A DNA stretch of 64,000 bases from contig JAHVKF010000001.1 of NCBI GenBank assembly GCA_019800895.1, forward strand, positions 434,001 to 498,000, read 5' to 3'. Below, piece by piece: positions 10,633 to 18,798 of this stretch. Under the pieces are notes generated by a model. That model saw nothing but the letters and a program-made list of their open reading frames with translations. It had not been told where the DNA came from and searched no databases. Position 1 is the stretch's first letter; each line of letters begins with the position of its first letter. Origin of the DNA: Halomonas denitrificans. Lineage in GTDB: Bacteria; Pseudomonadota; Gammaproteobacteria; Xanthomonadales; Wenzhouxiangellaceae. The position numbers and the translations under genes were made by a program.

Positions 10633-13600
10633 TCAGGCCTCCGCTCTTGCCGAGTGGTCGCGCGCGAGCAGCAGGTAGAAGGCGGGAAGGACGAAGACGG
10701 TCAGGGCAGTACCGATGCCGAGGCCCGTCGCGATCGTCAGGCCGATCGCAAAGCGGCTCTCGGCGCCGGGGCCGGAGGCGATCAGCAGCGGGATCATGGC
10801 CACGATCAGCGCTGCCGAGGTCATCAGGATGGGGCGCAGGCGGATCGCGGCCGCGTCCAGCACCGCTTCGAGCTTGCCGAGACCCTTGTCGATCTGCAGC
10901 TGGTTGGCGAACTCGACGATCAGGATGCCGTTCTTCGCCACGACCCCGATCAAGGTGATGAGGCCGACCTGCGTGTAGATGTTCATGCTGGCGAAACCGA
11001 GCATGATGAACGCCATGGCACCTGCGATCGACAGCGGCACCGAGACCAGGATGATGAACGGGTCGCGCCAGCTCTCGAACTGCGCCGCCAGCACCAGGTA
11101 GATCACGAGCAGCGACAGGAAGAACGTGACCACCAGTGCGCTGCCCTGCTGCTTGAACTGGCGGGACTGGCCCTTGTAATCGTAGCCGAAGCCCTGCGGA
11201 AACCGCTCGGCGGCCTCGCGCTCGAGAAATTCCACCGCGTCGCCCATGGCCACGCCGGGCGCGAGCACGCCCTCCAGCGCCAGGGAGTTGAGCTGGTTGA
11301 ACTGGGTCCGCTGCGAAGGCTCGACGACCGAGTCGAAGGACACGACCGTGCCCATCGGCACGAGCTCGCCGGAGTCGGCTCGCAGGTAGTAGTTCGAAAG
11401 GTCTTCGGCGGTCGCCCGGGAGACGCGCTCGACCTGGGGAATGACCTCGTAGGACCGGCCCTGCATGTTGAATCGGTTGATGTAGCCGCCGCCGAGCAGG
11501 CTGGAGAGCTCCCGGCCCACATCGGCCATGGACAGCCCCAGGTCCGCGACCCGATCCCGATCGACGATCACCCGGGTCATCGGCCGATCGAAATCGATCG
11601 ATTTCTGCAGGAACATGAACAGTCCGCTCTGCATCGCCTGGCCGAGCAGTTCATCGGCGACCGCCACGATCCGGTCGTAGGACTGCGCGCTCGTGATCAC
11701 GAACTGGACGGGCAGGCCGTCGCCGGCGCCGGGAATGGACGGGCGCGTGAAGACCGAGGTCCGCAGGCCGGTCACCTCGCCGACGGCCTGCTGCAGCATG
11801 GGCTCGACCTCGAACTGCGAGATGTCCCGTTCGTCCCAGGGGGCCAGCTTGAAGCCGCCGAACACCGTGTTCGGCGACAGGGCGCCGAGCAGCATGAAGC
11901 TCTCGTCGTAGCCCGGAAGCCGTTCGAAGCGGGCCTGCAGCTCCTGGCCGTAGGTCTCGAGGTACTCCAGCGTGGACGTCTGCGGCGCGGTGCCCGAATA
12001 CAGCAGGATGCCCTGGTCCTCCGTCGGCGCCAGCTCGTTCTGGCTCAAGCGGAACATGCCGACGATCGAGACCAGGATCGCCAGCGAAAGCACGACCACG
12101 ACCACCGGTGACTTCAGGGTCCAGGCCAGCGCGCGACGGTAGCCGCCCGACAGTCGCTCGAAGTTGCGTTCGACCGCGCTCTCGAAGCGCGAGCGCTCGT
12201 TGCCGTCGCCCTTCGCCTTCAACACCTTGCCGGACAGCATCGGCGAGAACGTCAGCGCGACCACGCCGGAGACCAGCACCGCTCCGGCCAGGGTGAAGGC
12301 GAATTCCGTGAACAGCGCGCCGACCAGGCCGCCCATGAAACCGATCGGTGCATAGACCGCGATCAGCGTCGTGGTCATGGCGATCACCGGGGTCGCCATC
12401 TCCCGCGCGCCGTGCAGCGCCGCCTCGAAGGGCGTTTCGCCTTCCTCGATATGGCGATGGACGTTCTCGACGATGATGATCGCGTCATCGACCACCAGCC
12501 CGATCGCCAGCACCAGGGCCAGCAGGGTCAACAGGTTCAGCGAGAAGCCGAACAGCAGCATGATCAGGGCGCCGCCGATCAGCGACAGGGGGACGGCCAG
12601 CGACGGCACCAGCGCCGCACGCAGCGAGCCCAGCGACAGGAACACCACCACCAGCACGATCAGCACGGCTTCGACCAGGGTCTTGATCACCTCGTCGATC
12701 GACTGGTCGATGAACTCGGACGCGTCGTAGGGCAACTCGACCGCCAGCCCGTCGGGCAGCTGATCGCGGATGCCGGGCAGCTCGTTGCGCACGCGCTCGG
12801 CGACCTGCAGCGGATTGCCCCCCGGCGCCATCTCGATCGCGACGTAGGTCGAGGGCTGGCCCTTGTAGTTTGCGATGGAGCTGTAGGTCTGCGAACCCAG
12901 CTCCGTCCGCGCGATATCACCGAGGCGGACGATGCCGCCGTCGTCTTCCTTGATCACCAGGCGCCGGAACTGCTCCGGGTCGGAGACGTCCGTGTCCGTC
13001 GACAGATCGATGCGAACCAGCTCGTCCCGCGTATTGCCGATACCGGCCTGGTAGTTGTTGGCCAGCAGCACGTCGATCAGCTCGCGGGCCGTCAGGTCGA
13101 TCGCCGCCAGGCGCTGGGGATCGATCCAGATGCGCTGGGCGAAGGTCCGCCCGATCAACTCGGCCTTGCCCACGCCCTGCAGCGCCTGAAGTCTGGGCTG
13201 GACCTCCCGGATCAGGTAATCGGTGATCTCCGGCACCGGCATGGACTCGCTGAAGAAGGCGATGTACATCAGCGCGGTCGATTCGCCGGTGGTCGAGGTG
13301 ATGACCGGGTCGCGCGCCGCCTCGGGGAGCACGTTGCGCTGGCTGGCCACCTTGGCCTGGATCTCGGCCAGCGCATCGTTGGCGTCGTAGTTCAGCACCA
13401 TGCGTGCCTGGATCGTCGAAACGCCCTGCCCGCTGGTCGAGGCCAGGAAGTCGATGCCCTCGGCCTCGGCGATGGCCTGCTGCAGCGGCGTGGTGATGAA
13501 CCCCTTGACCAGCTCCGAGTCGGCGCCCGGGTAGGCCGTGGTCACGGTGACCGTGGTGCTCTGGAGCTCCGGGTACTGACGGACCTCGAGCTCCAGCGCG

Positions 13601-13683
13601 GCCCGAGCGCCGAGCAGCAGGATCAGGAGACTGACGACCGTCGACAGCACCGGTCGCCGGACGAACAGGTCGGTGAAGCGCAT
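10633..13683 (-). CDS. RND family multidrug-efflux-type inner-membrane permease
   Basis: This is a proton-driven resistance-nodulation-division transporter that pairs with a periplasmic adaptor and an outer-membrane channel. Its 1016 residues match the HAE-1 (AcrB/MexB/MexF) group. The N-terminus MRFTDLFVRRPVLSTVVSLL is the family hallmark. The proton-relay aspartate pair is seen in LAIGLVVDDAIIIVEN in TM4, and the second half repeats the fold with ILVSVPLSIAGAM and GLITLIGVVAKNGILIVEF. The start codon overlaps the adaptor stop by one base (TGATG), so the two are co-translated. No TolC-like gene is near. The substrates are unknown. Confidence 0.93.
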   Translation of the reverse strand: MRFTDLFVRRPVLSTVVSLLILLLGARAALELEVRQYPELQSTTVTVTTAYPGADSELVKGFITTPLQQAIAEAEGIDFLASTSGQGVSTIQARMVLNYDANDALAEIQAKVASQRNVLPEAARDPVITSTTGESTALMYIAFFSESMPVPEITDYLIREVQPRLQALQGVGKAELIGRTFAQRIWIDPQRLAAIDLTARELIDVLLANNYQAGIGNTRDELVRIDLSTDTDVSDPEQFRRLVIKEDDGGIVRLGDIARTELGSQTYSSIANYKGQPSTYVAIEMAPGGNPLQVAERVRNELPGIRDQLPDGLAVELPYDASEFIDQSIDEVIKTLVEAVLIVLVVVFLSLGSLRAALVPSLAVPLSLIGGALIMLLFGFSLNLLTLLALVLAIGLVVDDAIIIVENVHRHIEEGETPFEAALHGAREMATPVIAMTTTLIAVYAPIGFMGGLVGALFTEFAFTLAGAVLVSGVVALTFSPMLSGKVLKAKGDGNERSRFESAVERNFERLSGGYRRALAWTLKSPVVVVVLSLAILVSIVGMFRLSQNELAPTEDQGILLYSGTAPQTSTLEYLETYGQELQARFERLPGYDESFMLLGALSPNTVFGGFKLAPWDERDISQFEVEPMLQQAVGEVTGLRTSVFTRPSIPGAGDGLPVQFVITSAQSYDRIVAVADELLGQAMQSGLFMFLQKSIDFDRPMTRVIVDRDRVADLGLSMADVGRELSSLLGGGYINRFNMQGRSYEVIPQVERVSRATAEDLSNYYLRADSGELVPMGTVVSFDSVVEPSQRTQFNQLNSLALEGVLAPGVAMGDAVEFLEREAAERFPQGFGYDYKGQSRQFKQQGSALVVTFFLSLLVIYLVLAAQFESWRDPFIILVSVPLSIAGAMAFIMLGFASMNIYTQVGLITLIGVVAKNGILIVEFANQLQIDKGLGKLEAVLDAAAIRLRPILMTSAALIVAMIPLLIASGPGAESRFAIGLTIATGLGIGTALTVFVLPAFYLLLARDHSARAEA

Positions 13684-14810
13684 CAGCGCGACTCCGTCGA
13701 AACGCCGGCTCCGGAGGCCGACGCGGATTCGCCGTCACCGTCCTCCTTCACCTTCACCGGCTGACCGGGACGAAGGCGAAGCAGGCCCGCCGCCACGACG
13801 CGGGTGCCCGGCTCGATGCCGTCGACGATCTCGACCTGGCCGTCGCGGACCTCGCCAGTGGTGACCTGGACGCGCTCGACCGTCGTCGCGCCGTCCTGCT
13901 CACGCAGCGCGAACACGAAATCGCCGTAGGTGTTGTAGGAAATCGCCGTGCGCGGCACGGTGACCACATCGCGCACCTCCTGCCGGAACGTCGTCACGTT
14001 GGCGAACATGCCCGGCCGCAAGCGGCCGTCCGGATTGTCGAGGCGGGCCCGGACTTCGACGGTCCGGGTCGCGGCGCGGACCGACGACTCGATCGCCAGC
14101 ACCTCACCGCTGAAGACCTCGTCGGCATAGGCCGCCACCCGGACTTCCACGGGATCGCCGACCCGGACCAGGGGCAGATCGCGTTCGCCGATCGTGAAGT
14201 CGACCTGGATCGGGTCGAGCTGGTTGATCTCGACGATCGGCGTGCCGACCGGGATGAACTGCCCGAGATCGACCTGGCGCAGGCCGAGCACGCCGTCGAA
14301 CGGCGCCCGGACCGTCTTCTTCGCCACGATCGCTTCCTGTTCGTGCACCCGGGCCTCGGCGGCCTCACGGTTGGCTCGCGCCTCGTCGAACTGGGCGCGC
14401 GAAACCGCGTCCTGCCCGATCAGGTCGGAAAAGCGCTCGAACTGCTGGCTCGCCAGGCGCGCCTCGGCCTGCCGTGTCTCCAGGGCGGCCCGATCGGTCT
14501 CGTCGTCGAGATGGACCAGCGGATCACCGGCCTCGACGCGCTGTCCCGACTCGAACTCGATCGCATCGACCACGCCGGCGATTTCGTTGGCGACGCGCAC
14601 GCCGTTGACCGCCCGCAGGCCGCCGATCGCGGCCAGCGAGGCCGGCCAGCGCTGCTCGGCGGCCGTCACGGCGTCCACCTGGGCCGGCGGCGGCGCCTGC
14701 GACATCATCGCCTGCTGGCGCTGGAGCTGCAGGTAGCGCAGGCCGAACAGCCCCCCGAGCACGAGAACGACGAGGACGATTCCGATCAGCAGGCGGGGAG
14801 CGCGGGACAT
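13683..14810 (-). CDS. RND efflux periplasmic adaptor (HlyD/MFP family)
   Basis: This membrane-fusion protein links the RND permease to an outer-membrane channel. From the ATG at 14810 it has 375 residues. A single N-terminal membrane anchor (LLIGIVLVVLVLGGLFGL) is present and there is no lipobox cysteine, so it should be anchored by the helix. The lipoyl half-motif FESGQRVEAGDPLVHLD, a coiled-coil hairpin rich in Glu, Arg and Ala (about 105-150), and the second lipoyl half with RAPFDGVLGLRQVDLGQFI follow in the normal order. It is the first gene of a two-gene operon with the permease. The extra in-frame N-terminus beginning at 14891 is not family-like. Confidence 0.92.
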   Translation of the reverse strand: MSRAPRLLIGIVLVVLVLGGLFGLRYLQLQRQQAMMSQAPPPAQVDAVTAAEQRWPASLAAIGGLRAVNGVRVANEIAGVVDAIEFESGQRVEAGDPLVHLDDETDRAALETRQAEARLASQQFERFSDLIGQDAVSRAQFDEARANREAAEARVHEQEAIVAKKTVRAPFDGVLGLRQVDLGQFIPVGTPIVEINQLDPIQVDFTIGERDLPLVRVGDPVEVRVAAYADEVFSGEVLAIESSVRAATRTVEVRARLDNPDGRLRPGMFANVTTFRQEVRDVVTVPRTAISYNTYGDFVFALREQDGATTVERVQVTTGEVRDGQVEIVDGIEPGTRVVAAGLLRLRPGQPVKVKEDGDGESASASGAGVSTESR

Positions 14811-14950
14811 GGCGGTTCCGGAGTTCGGCGGGTCGATAGATAGGATGAGGTGGGGCCGTGGCGGTCGCGTGACAAGAGCTCCGGCGCGCACGGGGATGGC
14901 GACGCGGATCAGCGACCGAGATCAGCGACGGGGGTCAGCTTCCGGACTCG

Positions 14951-14956
14951 TATAAT
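14951..14956 (+). promoter_or_regulatory. Likely -10 element of tdh
   Basis: TATAAT at 14951-14956 lies 30 bases upstream of the tdh ATG, with a Shine-Dalgarno GGAG at about 14975. No clear -35 hexamer was seen. Confidence 0.5.
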
Positions 14957-14986
14957 GGGCGGCTTCACCACCCTGGAGTACCTGCC

Positions 14987-16042
14987 ATGACCCAGACCAT
15001 GCGCGCCCTGGTCAAGCCTGCCGCGGCACCGGGTTTGGAACTGCGAGACGTGCCGGTCCCCTCGCCGGGCCCCGGGGAGGTCCTGGTCAAGCTCCAGAAG
15101 ACCGCGATCTGCGGAACCGACCTGCACATCTACCAGTGGGACGACTGGTCGCAGCGCACGATCGAGCCGCCCCTGGTGATCGGCCACGAGTTCGTCGGCA
15201 CGATCGCCGAGATCGGCGTCGGCGTGCGTGGCTACGAAGAGGGCCAGCGCGTCTCCGCCGAAGGGCACGTGGTCTGCGGCGTGTGCCGCAACTGTCGCGC
15301 AGGTCGACCCCACCTGTGCCCGCACACCGAGGGCATCGGGGTGAATCGCGACGGCGGCTTCGCGGAATACGTCGTCGTCCCGGCGACCAACCTCTGGCCG
15401 ATTCCCGACGAGATTCCTTCGGAACTGGCCGCGTTCTTCGACCCGTTCGGCAACGCCGCCCACTGCGCGCTGCAGTTCGACCTGGTCGGCGAGGACGTGC
15501 TGATCACCGGCGCCGGGCCGATCGGGATCATCGCCGCGGGCATCGCCAAGCACGTCGGCGCGCGCCACGTCGTGATCAGCGACGTCAACGACTACCGCCT
15601 GAAACTGGCCGCTGACATGGGCGCGACGCGAACCATCAACGTCAGGAACGAGCGCCTCCTCGACGTGCTCGACGAACTCGACATCGACGGCTTCGACATC
15701 GGCATGGAGATGTCGGGGAACCCGCAGGCGTTCAACGACCTGCTGACGGCCATGTACAACGGCGGCAAGGTCGCCCTGCTCGGTATCCTGCCGGCGGGCA
15801 CGGGCATCGACTGGGACAAGGTGATCTTCAAGGGGCTGCAGATGCACGGCATCTACGGCCGCCGGATGTACGAGACCTGGTACAAGATGACCCAGATGGT
15901 CCTGACCGGCTTTCCGCTGGACAAGGTCCTGACCCACCAGATCGCCATCGACGACTTCGAGACCGGGTTCGACCTGATGGCACGCGGTCAGTGCGGCAAG
16001 GTCGTCTGCGACTGGACCGGCGAGATCGAGCCCGCGGCCTGA
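14987..16042 (+). CDS. tdh: L-threonine 3-dehydrogenase
   Basis: This zinc-dependent medium-chain dehydrogenase oxidises threonine to 2-amino-3-ketobutyrate with NAD+. At 351 residues it is close to the usual 341. The catalytic zinc site shows in KTAICGTDLHIYQWDDW and IGHEFVGT. The structural zinc cysteines are in CGVCRNCRAGRPHLC. The Rossmann motif is ITGAGPIGIIAAGIAKHVGA, and the Tdh-specific KGLQMHGIYGRRMYETWYKM follows. The unstable product is passed to Kbl, encoded 228 bp downstream on the same strand, although repeats C1 and B2 fill that gap. Confidence 0.96.
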   Translation: MTQTMRALVKPAAAPGLELRDVPVPSPGPGEVLVKLQKTAICGTDLHIYQWDDWSQRTIEPPLVIGHEFVGTIAEIGVGVRGYEEGQRVSAEGHVVCGVCRNCRAGRPHLCPHTEGIGVNRDGGFAEYVVVPATNLWPIPDEIPSELAAFFDPFGNAAHCALQFDLVGEDVLITGAGPIGIIAAGIAKHVGARHVVISDVNDYRLKLAADMGATRTINVRNERLLDVLDELDIDGFDIGMEMSGNPQAFNDLLTAMYNGGKVALLGILPAGTGIDWDKVIFKGLQMHGIYGRRMYETWYKMTQMVLTGFPLDKVLTHQIAIDDFETGFDLMARGQCGKVVCDWTGEIEPAA

Positions 16043-16093
16043 CACGGTAGTTCGTCTCATGCTGGGTGCAATATCGGCCCGGCGTGCGATCTC

Positions 16094-16197
16094 CGGGGGG
16101 GCAAAGGGAAAAGGGGCTAGGGACTAGGGGTCAGGGACTAGTACACACCTGTGGAGCGAGTCATCACTAGCCCCTAGCCCCTCTCCCCTCGCCCCTC
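16094..16197. repeat. Family C G-rich inverted-repeat pair, copy C1
   Basis: Between tdh and kbl, the left arm (about 16094-16141) is a string of G-runs separated by short loops (units such as GGGGCTAGGGACTAGG). The right arm (about 16166-16197) is its inverted counterpart, with units CCCCTAGCCCCTCTCCCC. Only about 25 bases separate the arms, so a long hairpin is possible. Each arm alone satisfies a four-tract G-quadruplex pattern, the left on the plus strand and the right on the minus strand. Confidence 0.75.
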
Positions 16198-16207
16198 GAA
16201 AAAGAAC

Positions 16208-16237
16208 CATCTGCGTTAATCTGCGTTCATCTGCGGT
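16208..16237. repeat. Family B solitary arm B2, just upstream of kbl
   Basis: Three near-tandem 10-mers of the form CATCTGCGTT occur, with variants ending TAAT and GGT. They match the right arms of B1 and B3. No partner arm was found within the tdh-kbl gap. It lies about 30 bases before the kbl start, immediately after repeat C1, so this gap is a composite of two families. Confidence 0.75.
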
Positions 16238-16269
16238 AGATATCGCTTTCAAGAATTCGAGGTAACCGA

Positions 16270-17463
16270 ATGTCCGACGCCAAGACCTATGAACGCTTCA
16301 GCGCCGAGCTGGCCGAGATCGACGAGGCCGGCCTGTACAAGCGCGAGCGCCAGATCACCACGCCTCAGCGCGTCGCGATCCAGACGAAGGAGCGTGGCGA
16401 GGTACTGAACTTCTGCGCCAACAACTACCTCGGCCTGGCCGACCATCCGCACATCATCCAGGCGGCCAAGGACGCGCTGGACGGCCACGGCTTCGGCATG
16501 GCGTCCGTGCGCTTCATCTGCGGCACCCAGGACCTGCACAAGGAACTGGAGCGCGTCATCGCCGACTTCCACGGCAAGGACGACACGATCCTGTACGCGG
16601 CTTGCTTCGACGCGAACGGCGGACTGTTCGAGCCGCTGCTGGGTCCGGAGGACGCGATCATCTCGGATGCGCTGAACCACGCTTCGATCATCGACGGCGT
16701 CCGCCTGTGCAAGGCCGATCGATATCGCTACGCCAACTCGGACATGGACCAGCTGGAGGACGCGCTGAAGAAGACCCGGGACAAGCGTACGCGCATGATC
16801 GTGACCGACGGCGTGTTCTCGATGGACGGCTACGTCGCGAAGCTGGACGAGATCACCCAACTTGCCGAGAAGTACGACGCGCTGGTCATGGTCGACGACT
16901 GCCACGCGACCGGTTTCTTCGGCAAGACCGGCCGCGGCTCGCCCGAGTATCACGGGGTACTCGACAAGGTCGACATCATCACCTCGACGCTGGGCAAGGC
17001 GCTGGGCGGCGGAATGGGCGGCTTCACGACTGCGCGCCAGGAAGTCATCGACCTGCTGCGCCAGCGCTCCCGACCCTACCTGTTCTCGAACTCGCTGGCG
17101 CCACCGCTGGTCGCGGCCAGCCTGAAGGTGTTCGAGATTCTCGACGAGTCCACGGCGCTGCGCGACAAGCTGGTCGCCAACACGAAGTACTTCCGCAACG
17201 CCATGACCGAAGCCGGCTTCGACATCAAGCCCGGCGACCATCCGATCGTGCCGGTCATGCTCTACGACGCGCCGCTCGCCCAGAAGATGGCCGATGCCCT
17301 GCTCGAGGAAGGCATCTACGTGATCGGCTTCTTCTACCCGGTCGTACCGAAGGGCGAAGCCCGGATCCGGCTGCAGATCTCGGCGGCGCACGAGCAGGAA
17401 CACCTGGAGCGCGCCGTCGAGGCCTTCGTCAAGGTCGGCCGCGAGCTCGGTGTCGTGAATTGA
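16270..17463 (+). CDS. kbl: Glycine C-acetyltransferase (2-amino-3-ketobutyrate CoA ligase)
   Basis: This PLP enzyme cleaves 2-amino-3-ketobutyrate with CoA to glycine and acetyl-CoA, completing threonine breakdown begun by Tdh. Its 397 residues match the family length exactly. Visible signatures include [13 protein letters not shown] near the N-terminus, [31 protein letters not shown], and the PLP-lysine region [15 protein letters not shown]. The alpha-oxoamine synthase order is complete. It shares direction with tdh but is separated from it by two repeat elements, so co-transcription is possible though not certain. The channel-like gene starts 18 bases after its stop. Confidence 0.96.
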   Translation: MSDAKTYERFSAELAEIDEAGLYKRERQITTPQRVAIQTKERGEVLNFCANNYLGLADHPHIIQAAKDALDGHGFGMASVRFICGTQDLHKELERVIADFHGKDDTILYAACFDANGGLFEPLLGPEDAIISDALNHASIIDGVRLCKADRYRYANSDMDQLEDALKKTRDKRTRMIVTDGVFSMDGYVAKLDEITQLAEKYDALVMVDDCHATGFFGKTGRGSPEYHGVLDKVDIITSTLGKALGGGMGGFTTARQEVIDLLRQRSRPYLFSNSLAPPLVAASLKVFEILDESTALRDKLVANTKYFRNAMTEAGFDIKPGDHPIVPVMLYDAPLAQKMADALLEEGIYVIGFFYPVVPKGEARIRLQISAAHEQEHLERAVEAFVKVGRELGVVN

Positions 17464-17481
17464 TCCGGCGATGAGCTGACG

Positions 17482-17964
17482 ATGTTCGGCCAGGTCGGGG
17501 TCAACGAATGGGTGGTCACGCTGATGACCGCCGGCATCGTGACGCTGGCCGTCGTCCTCCATTACGAGATCATCGCGGTGCTGAACCGATGGGTGGGCCG
17601 TCCGTCGCGCGGTCCCTTCTGGCGTCGACGGGACCGTCGGACGCTGCTTCTTGTGATGTTCGCCCTGCTGCTTGCCCACGTCGCCGAAATCTGGCTGTTC
17701 GCGGCCGGCTTCTTCGTCCTCGACCTTGCCGGTGACTTCGGTGAGGTTCTGGGCTACGAGGAATTCACTTTCCTCGACTACGTCTACTTCTCCGCAGCCA
17801 CCTACACCACCGTGGGCTGGGGCGAACTCACCGCGATCGGGCCGATACGCTTCCTGGCCGGCACCGAGGCCCTGACCGGATTCATGCTGATCACCTGGTC
17901 GGCATCCTTCACCTACCTGATCATGGCCCGCGCCTGGGGGGCGGGAGACGAGGAGTCGTTGTAA
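17482..17964 (+). CDS. Small ion-channel-like membrane protein with TVGWG pore motif
   Basis: This is a 160-residue inner-membrane protein. Hydrophobic segments lie at about 10-33, 54-80 and 120-147, with a re-entrant pore-like stretch before the last one. That stretch, FSAATYTTVGWGELTAIG (about 98-115), resembles the filter of the two-helix potassium channel family (PF07885), normally TVGYG or TVGFG, but the aromatic position is tryptophan. A basic cytoplasmic loop, RRRDRR, sits between the first two segments, and the tail is acidic. It begins 18 bases after kbl and is probably co-transcribed. Its selectivity and role are unknown; assignment as a cation channel is inference from the pore motif. 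Confidence 0.75.
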   Translation: MFGQVGVNEWVVTLMTAGIVTLAVVLHYEIIAVLNRWVGRPSRGPFWRRRDRRTLLLVMFALLLAHVAEIWLFAAGFFVLDLAGDFGEVLGYEEFTFLDYVYFSAATYTTVGWGELTAIGPIRFLAGTEALTGFMLITWSASFTYLIMARAWGAGDEESL

Positions 17965-17998
17965 AGAACGGACTTCGCGACAAACGAAAAGCGAATTC

Positions 17999-18767
17999 TG
18001 TCCGCAGATGAACGCAGATCAACACAGATGAAACCCCTGGGTTACCACCCGCCAGATTCAGCTACTCTGGCCGAGATGACCTCCGGGCAAACAAGGCATT
18101 GCAATGGGAGTTCGAGTCATAGACGCGAATGAGTGACAGGAAGTCCACCGGCTCGCCCGCATTGCCGAAGAGAATCGAGTGCAGGGTCGCAGCACCCAGG
18201 GATGGCCAAGTGCACGATGTCCCTTCATCGGACCAATCTTCCGTGCAGCAATGCTTGGCCTCCGCCGCGAAACGACCTGCATGGTAGGCGATTGACTCGA
18301 CAAACAGATCGGTGGATCGACCATTCTCGATCGCGCGCCCCAGTTCAAGACTCATCAGCTCCTGATGAAACTCGGGTCGAACAAGGTCGAGAAACATGAA
18401 GATTCGGGTGTCCGGAGAAGAGCGATCGCGCCGAAGAGCCTGATACTCGACCAGCGCACGTCCGCTGGCAACCGCCCCTGAACGAAGGTCATCATCGGGC
18501 AGGCATTCTCCAGCCGCCAGCATGACTTCATCGACCGTACTCGGAACCTGCGCTTGCATCTCCAAGCACTTGCGGAACGCCGCAACCTGGGACTCTCGGC
18601 CATGCGACAGGCTGTAGTCCAGATCACCCACTTGAGAATGGACGGGCCCTACTTGAAATGAACCAAACAGCAACAGAACAACGAATGCCCGGATGGTATC
18701 GAATGGACCTGCCAATTCAGTGTCTTCGAGGTTTCTCATCCGCGTTCATCTGCGTTCATCTGCGGAC
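17999..18767. repeat. Family B inverted-repeat pair B3 enclosing one gene
   Basis: The left arm (about 17999-18033) reads GTCCGCAGATGAACGCAGAT then CAACACAGATGAAAC. The right arm (about 18736-18767) is its reverse complement, ending ATCTGCGGACTAA. The first 20 bases of the two arms are identical when compared in inverted orientation. Unlike B1, the interior is about 700 bp and carries a complete gene running leftward. No transposase or recombinase is inside. Clear target-site duplications were not found. Confidence 0.75.
18062..18739 (-). CDS. Hypothetical exported protein inside repeat pair B3
   Basis: No family was recognised. The frame encodes 225 residues. After a short charged N-terminus, a hydrophobic stretch (about 17-31, RAFVVLLLFGSFQVG) followed by PVHSQ looks like a signal peptide with cleavage near residue 36. 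The mature part has seven cysteines, including a CC pair in AKHCCTEDW, and several Arg/Glu-rich helices. The start ATG falls in the right B3 arm, where the repeat sequence GCGGATGAG provides it. Codon and base composition look less GC-biased than in neighbours, with many AT-ending codons, suggesting acquired DNA. There is no partner gene. It may be a cargo gene of the element, or an old resident gene that the arms flank by chance. Confidence 0.6.
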   Translation of the reverse strand: MRNLEDTELAGPFDTIRAFVVLLLFGSFQVGPVHSQVGDLDYSLSHGRESQVAAFRKCLEMQAQVPSTVDEVMLAAGECLPDDDLRSGAVASGRALVEYQALRRDRSSPDTRIFMFLDLVRPEFHQELMSLELGRAIENGRSTDLFVESIAYHAGRFAAEAKHCCTEDWSDEGTSCTWPSLGAATLHSILFGNAGEPVDFLSLIRVYDSNSHCNALFARRSSRPE

Positions 18768-18798
18768 TAATTGCCTTTGAAGCTGCCCCCTCGATCCG

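Noticed and set aside
10573-12111. A 512-codon plus-strand frame over the RND gene
   Set aside because: It is antisense to a full RND permease, and its composition is Asp/Gln/Arg/His-rich as expected of a shadow.
17999-18767. Insertion sequence or integron
   Set aside because: No transposase, integrase or attC-like structure was found. Only the arms and one gene of unknown function are present.
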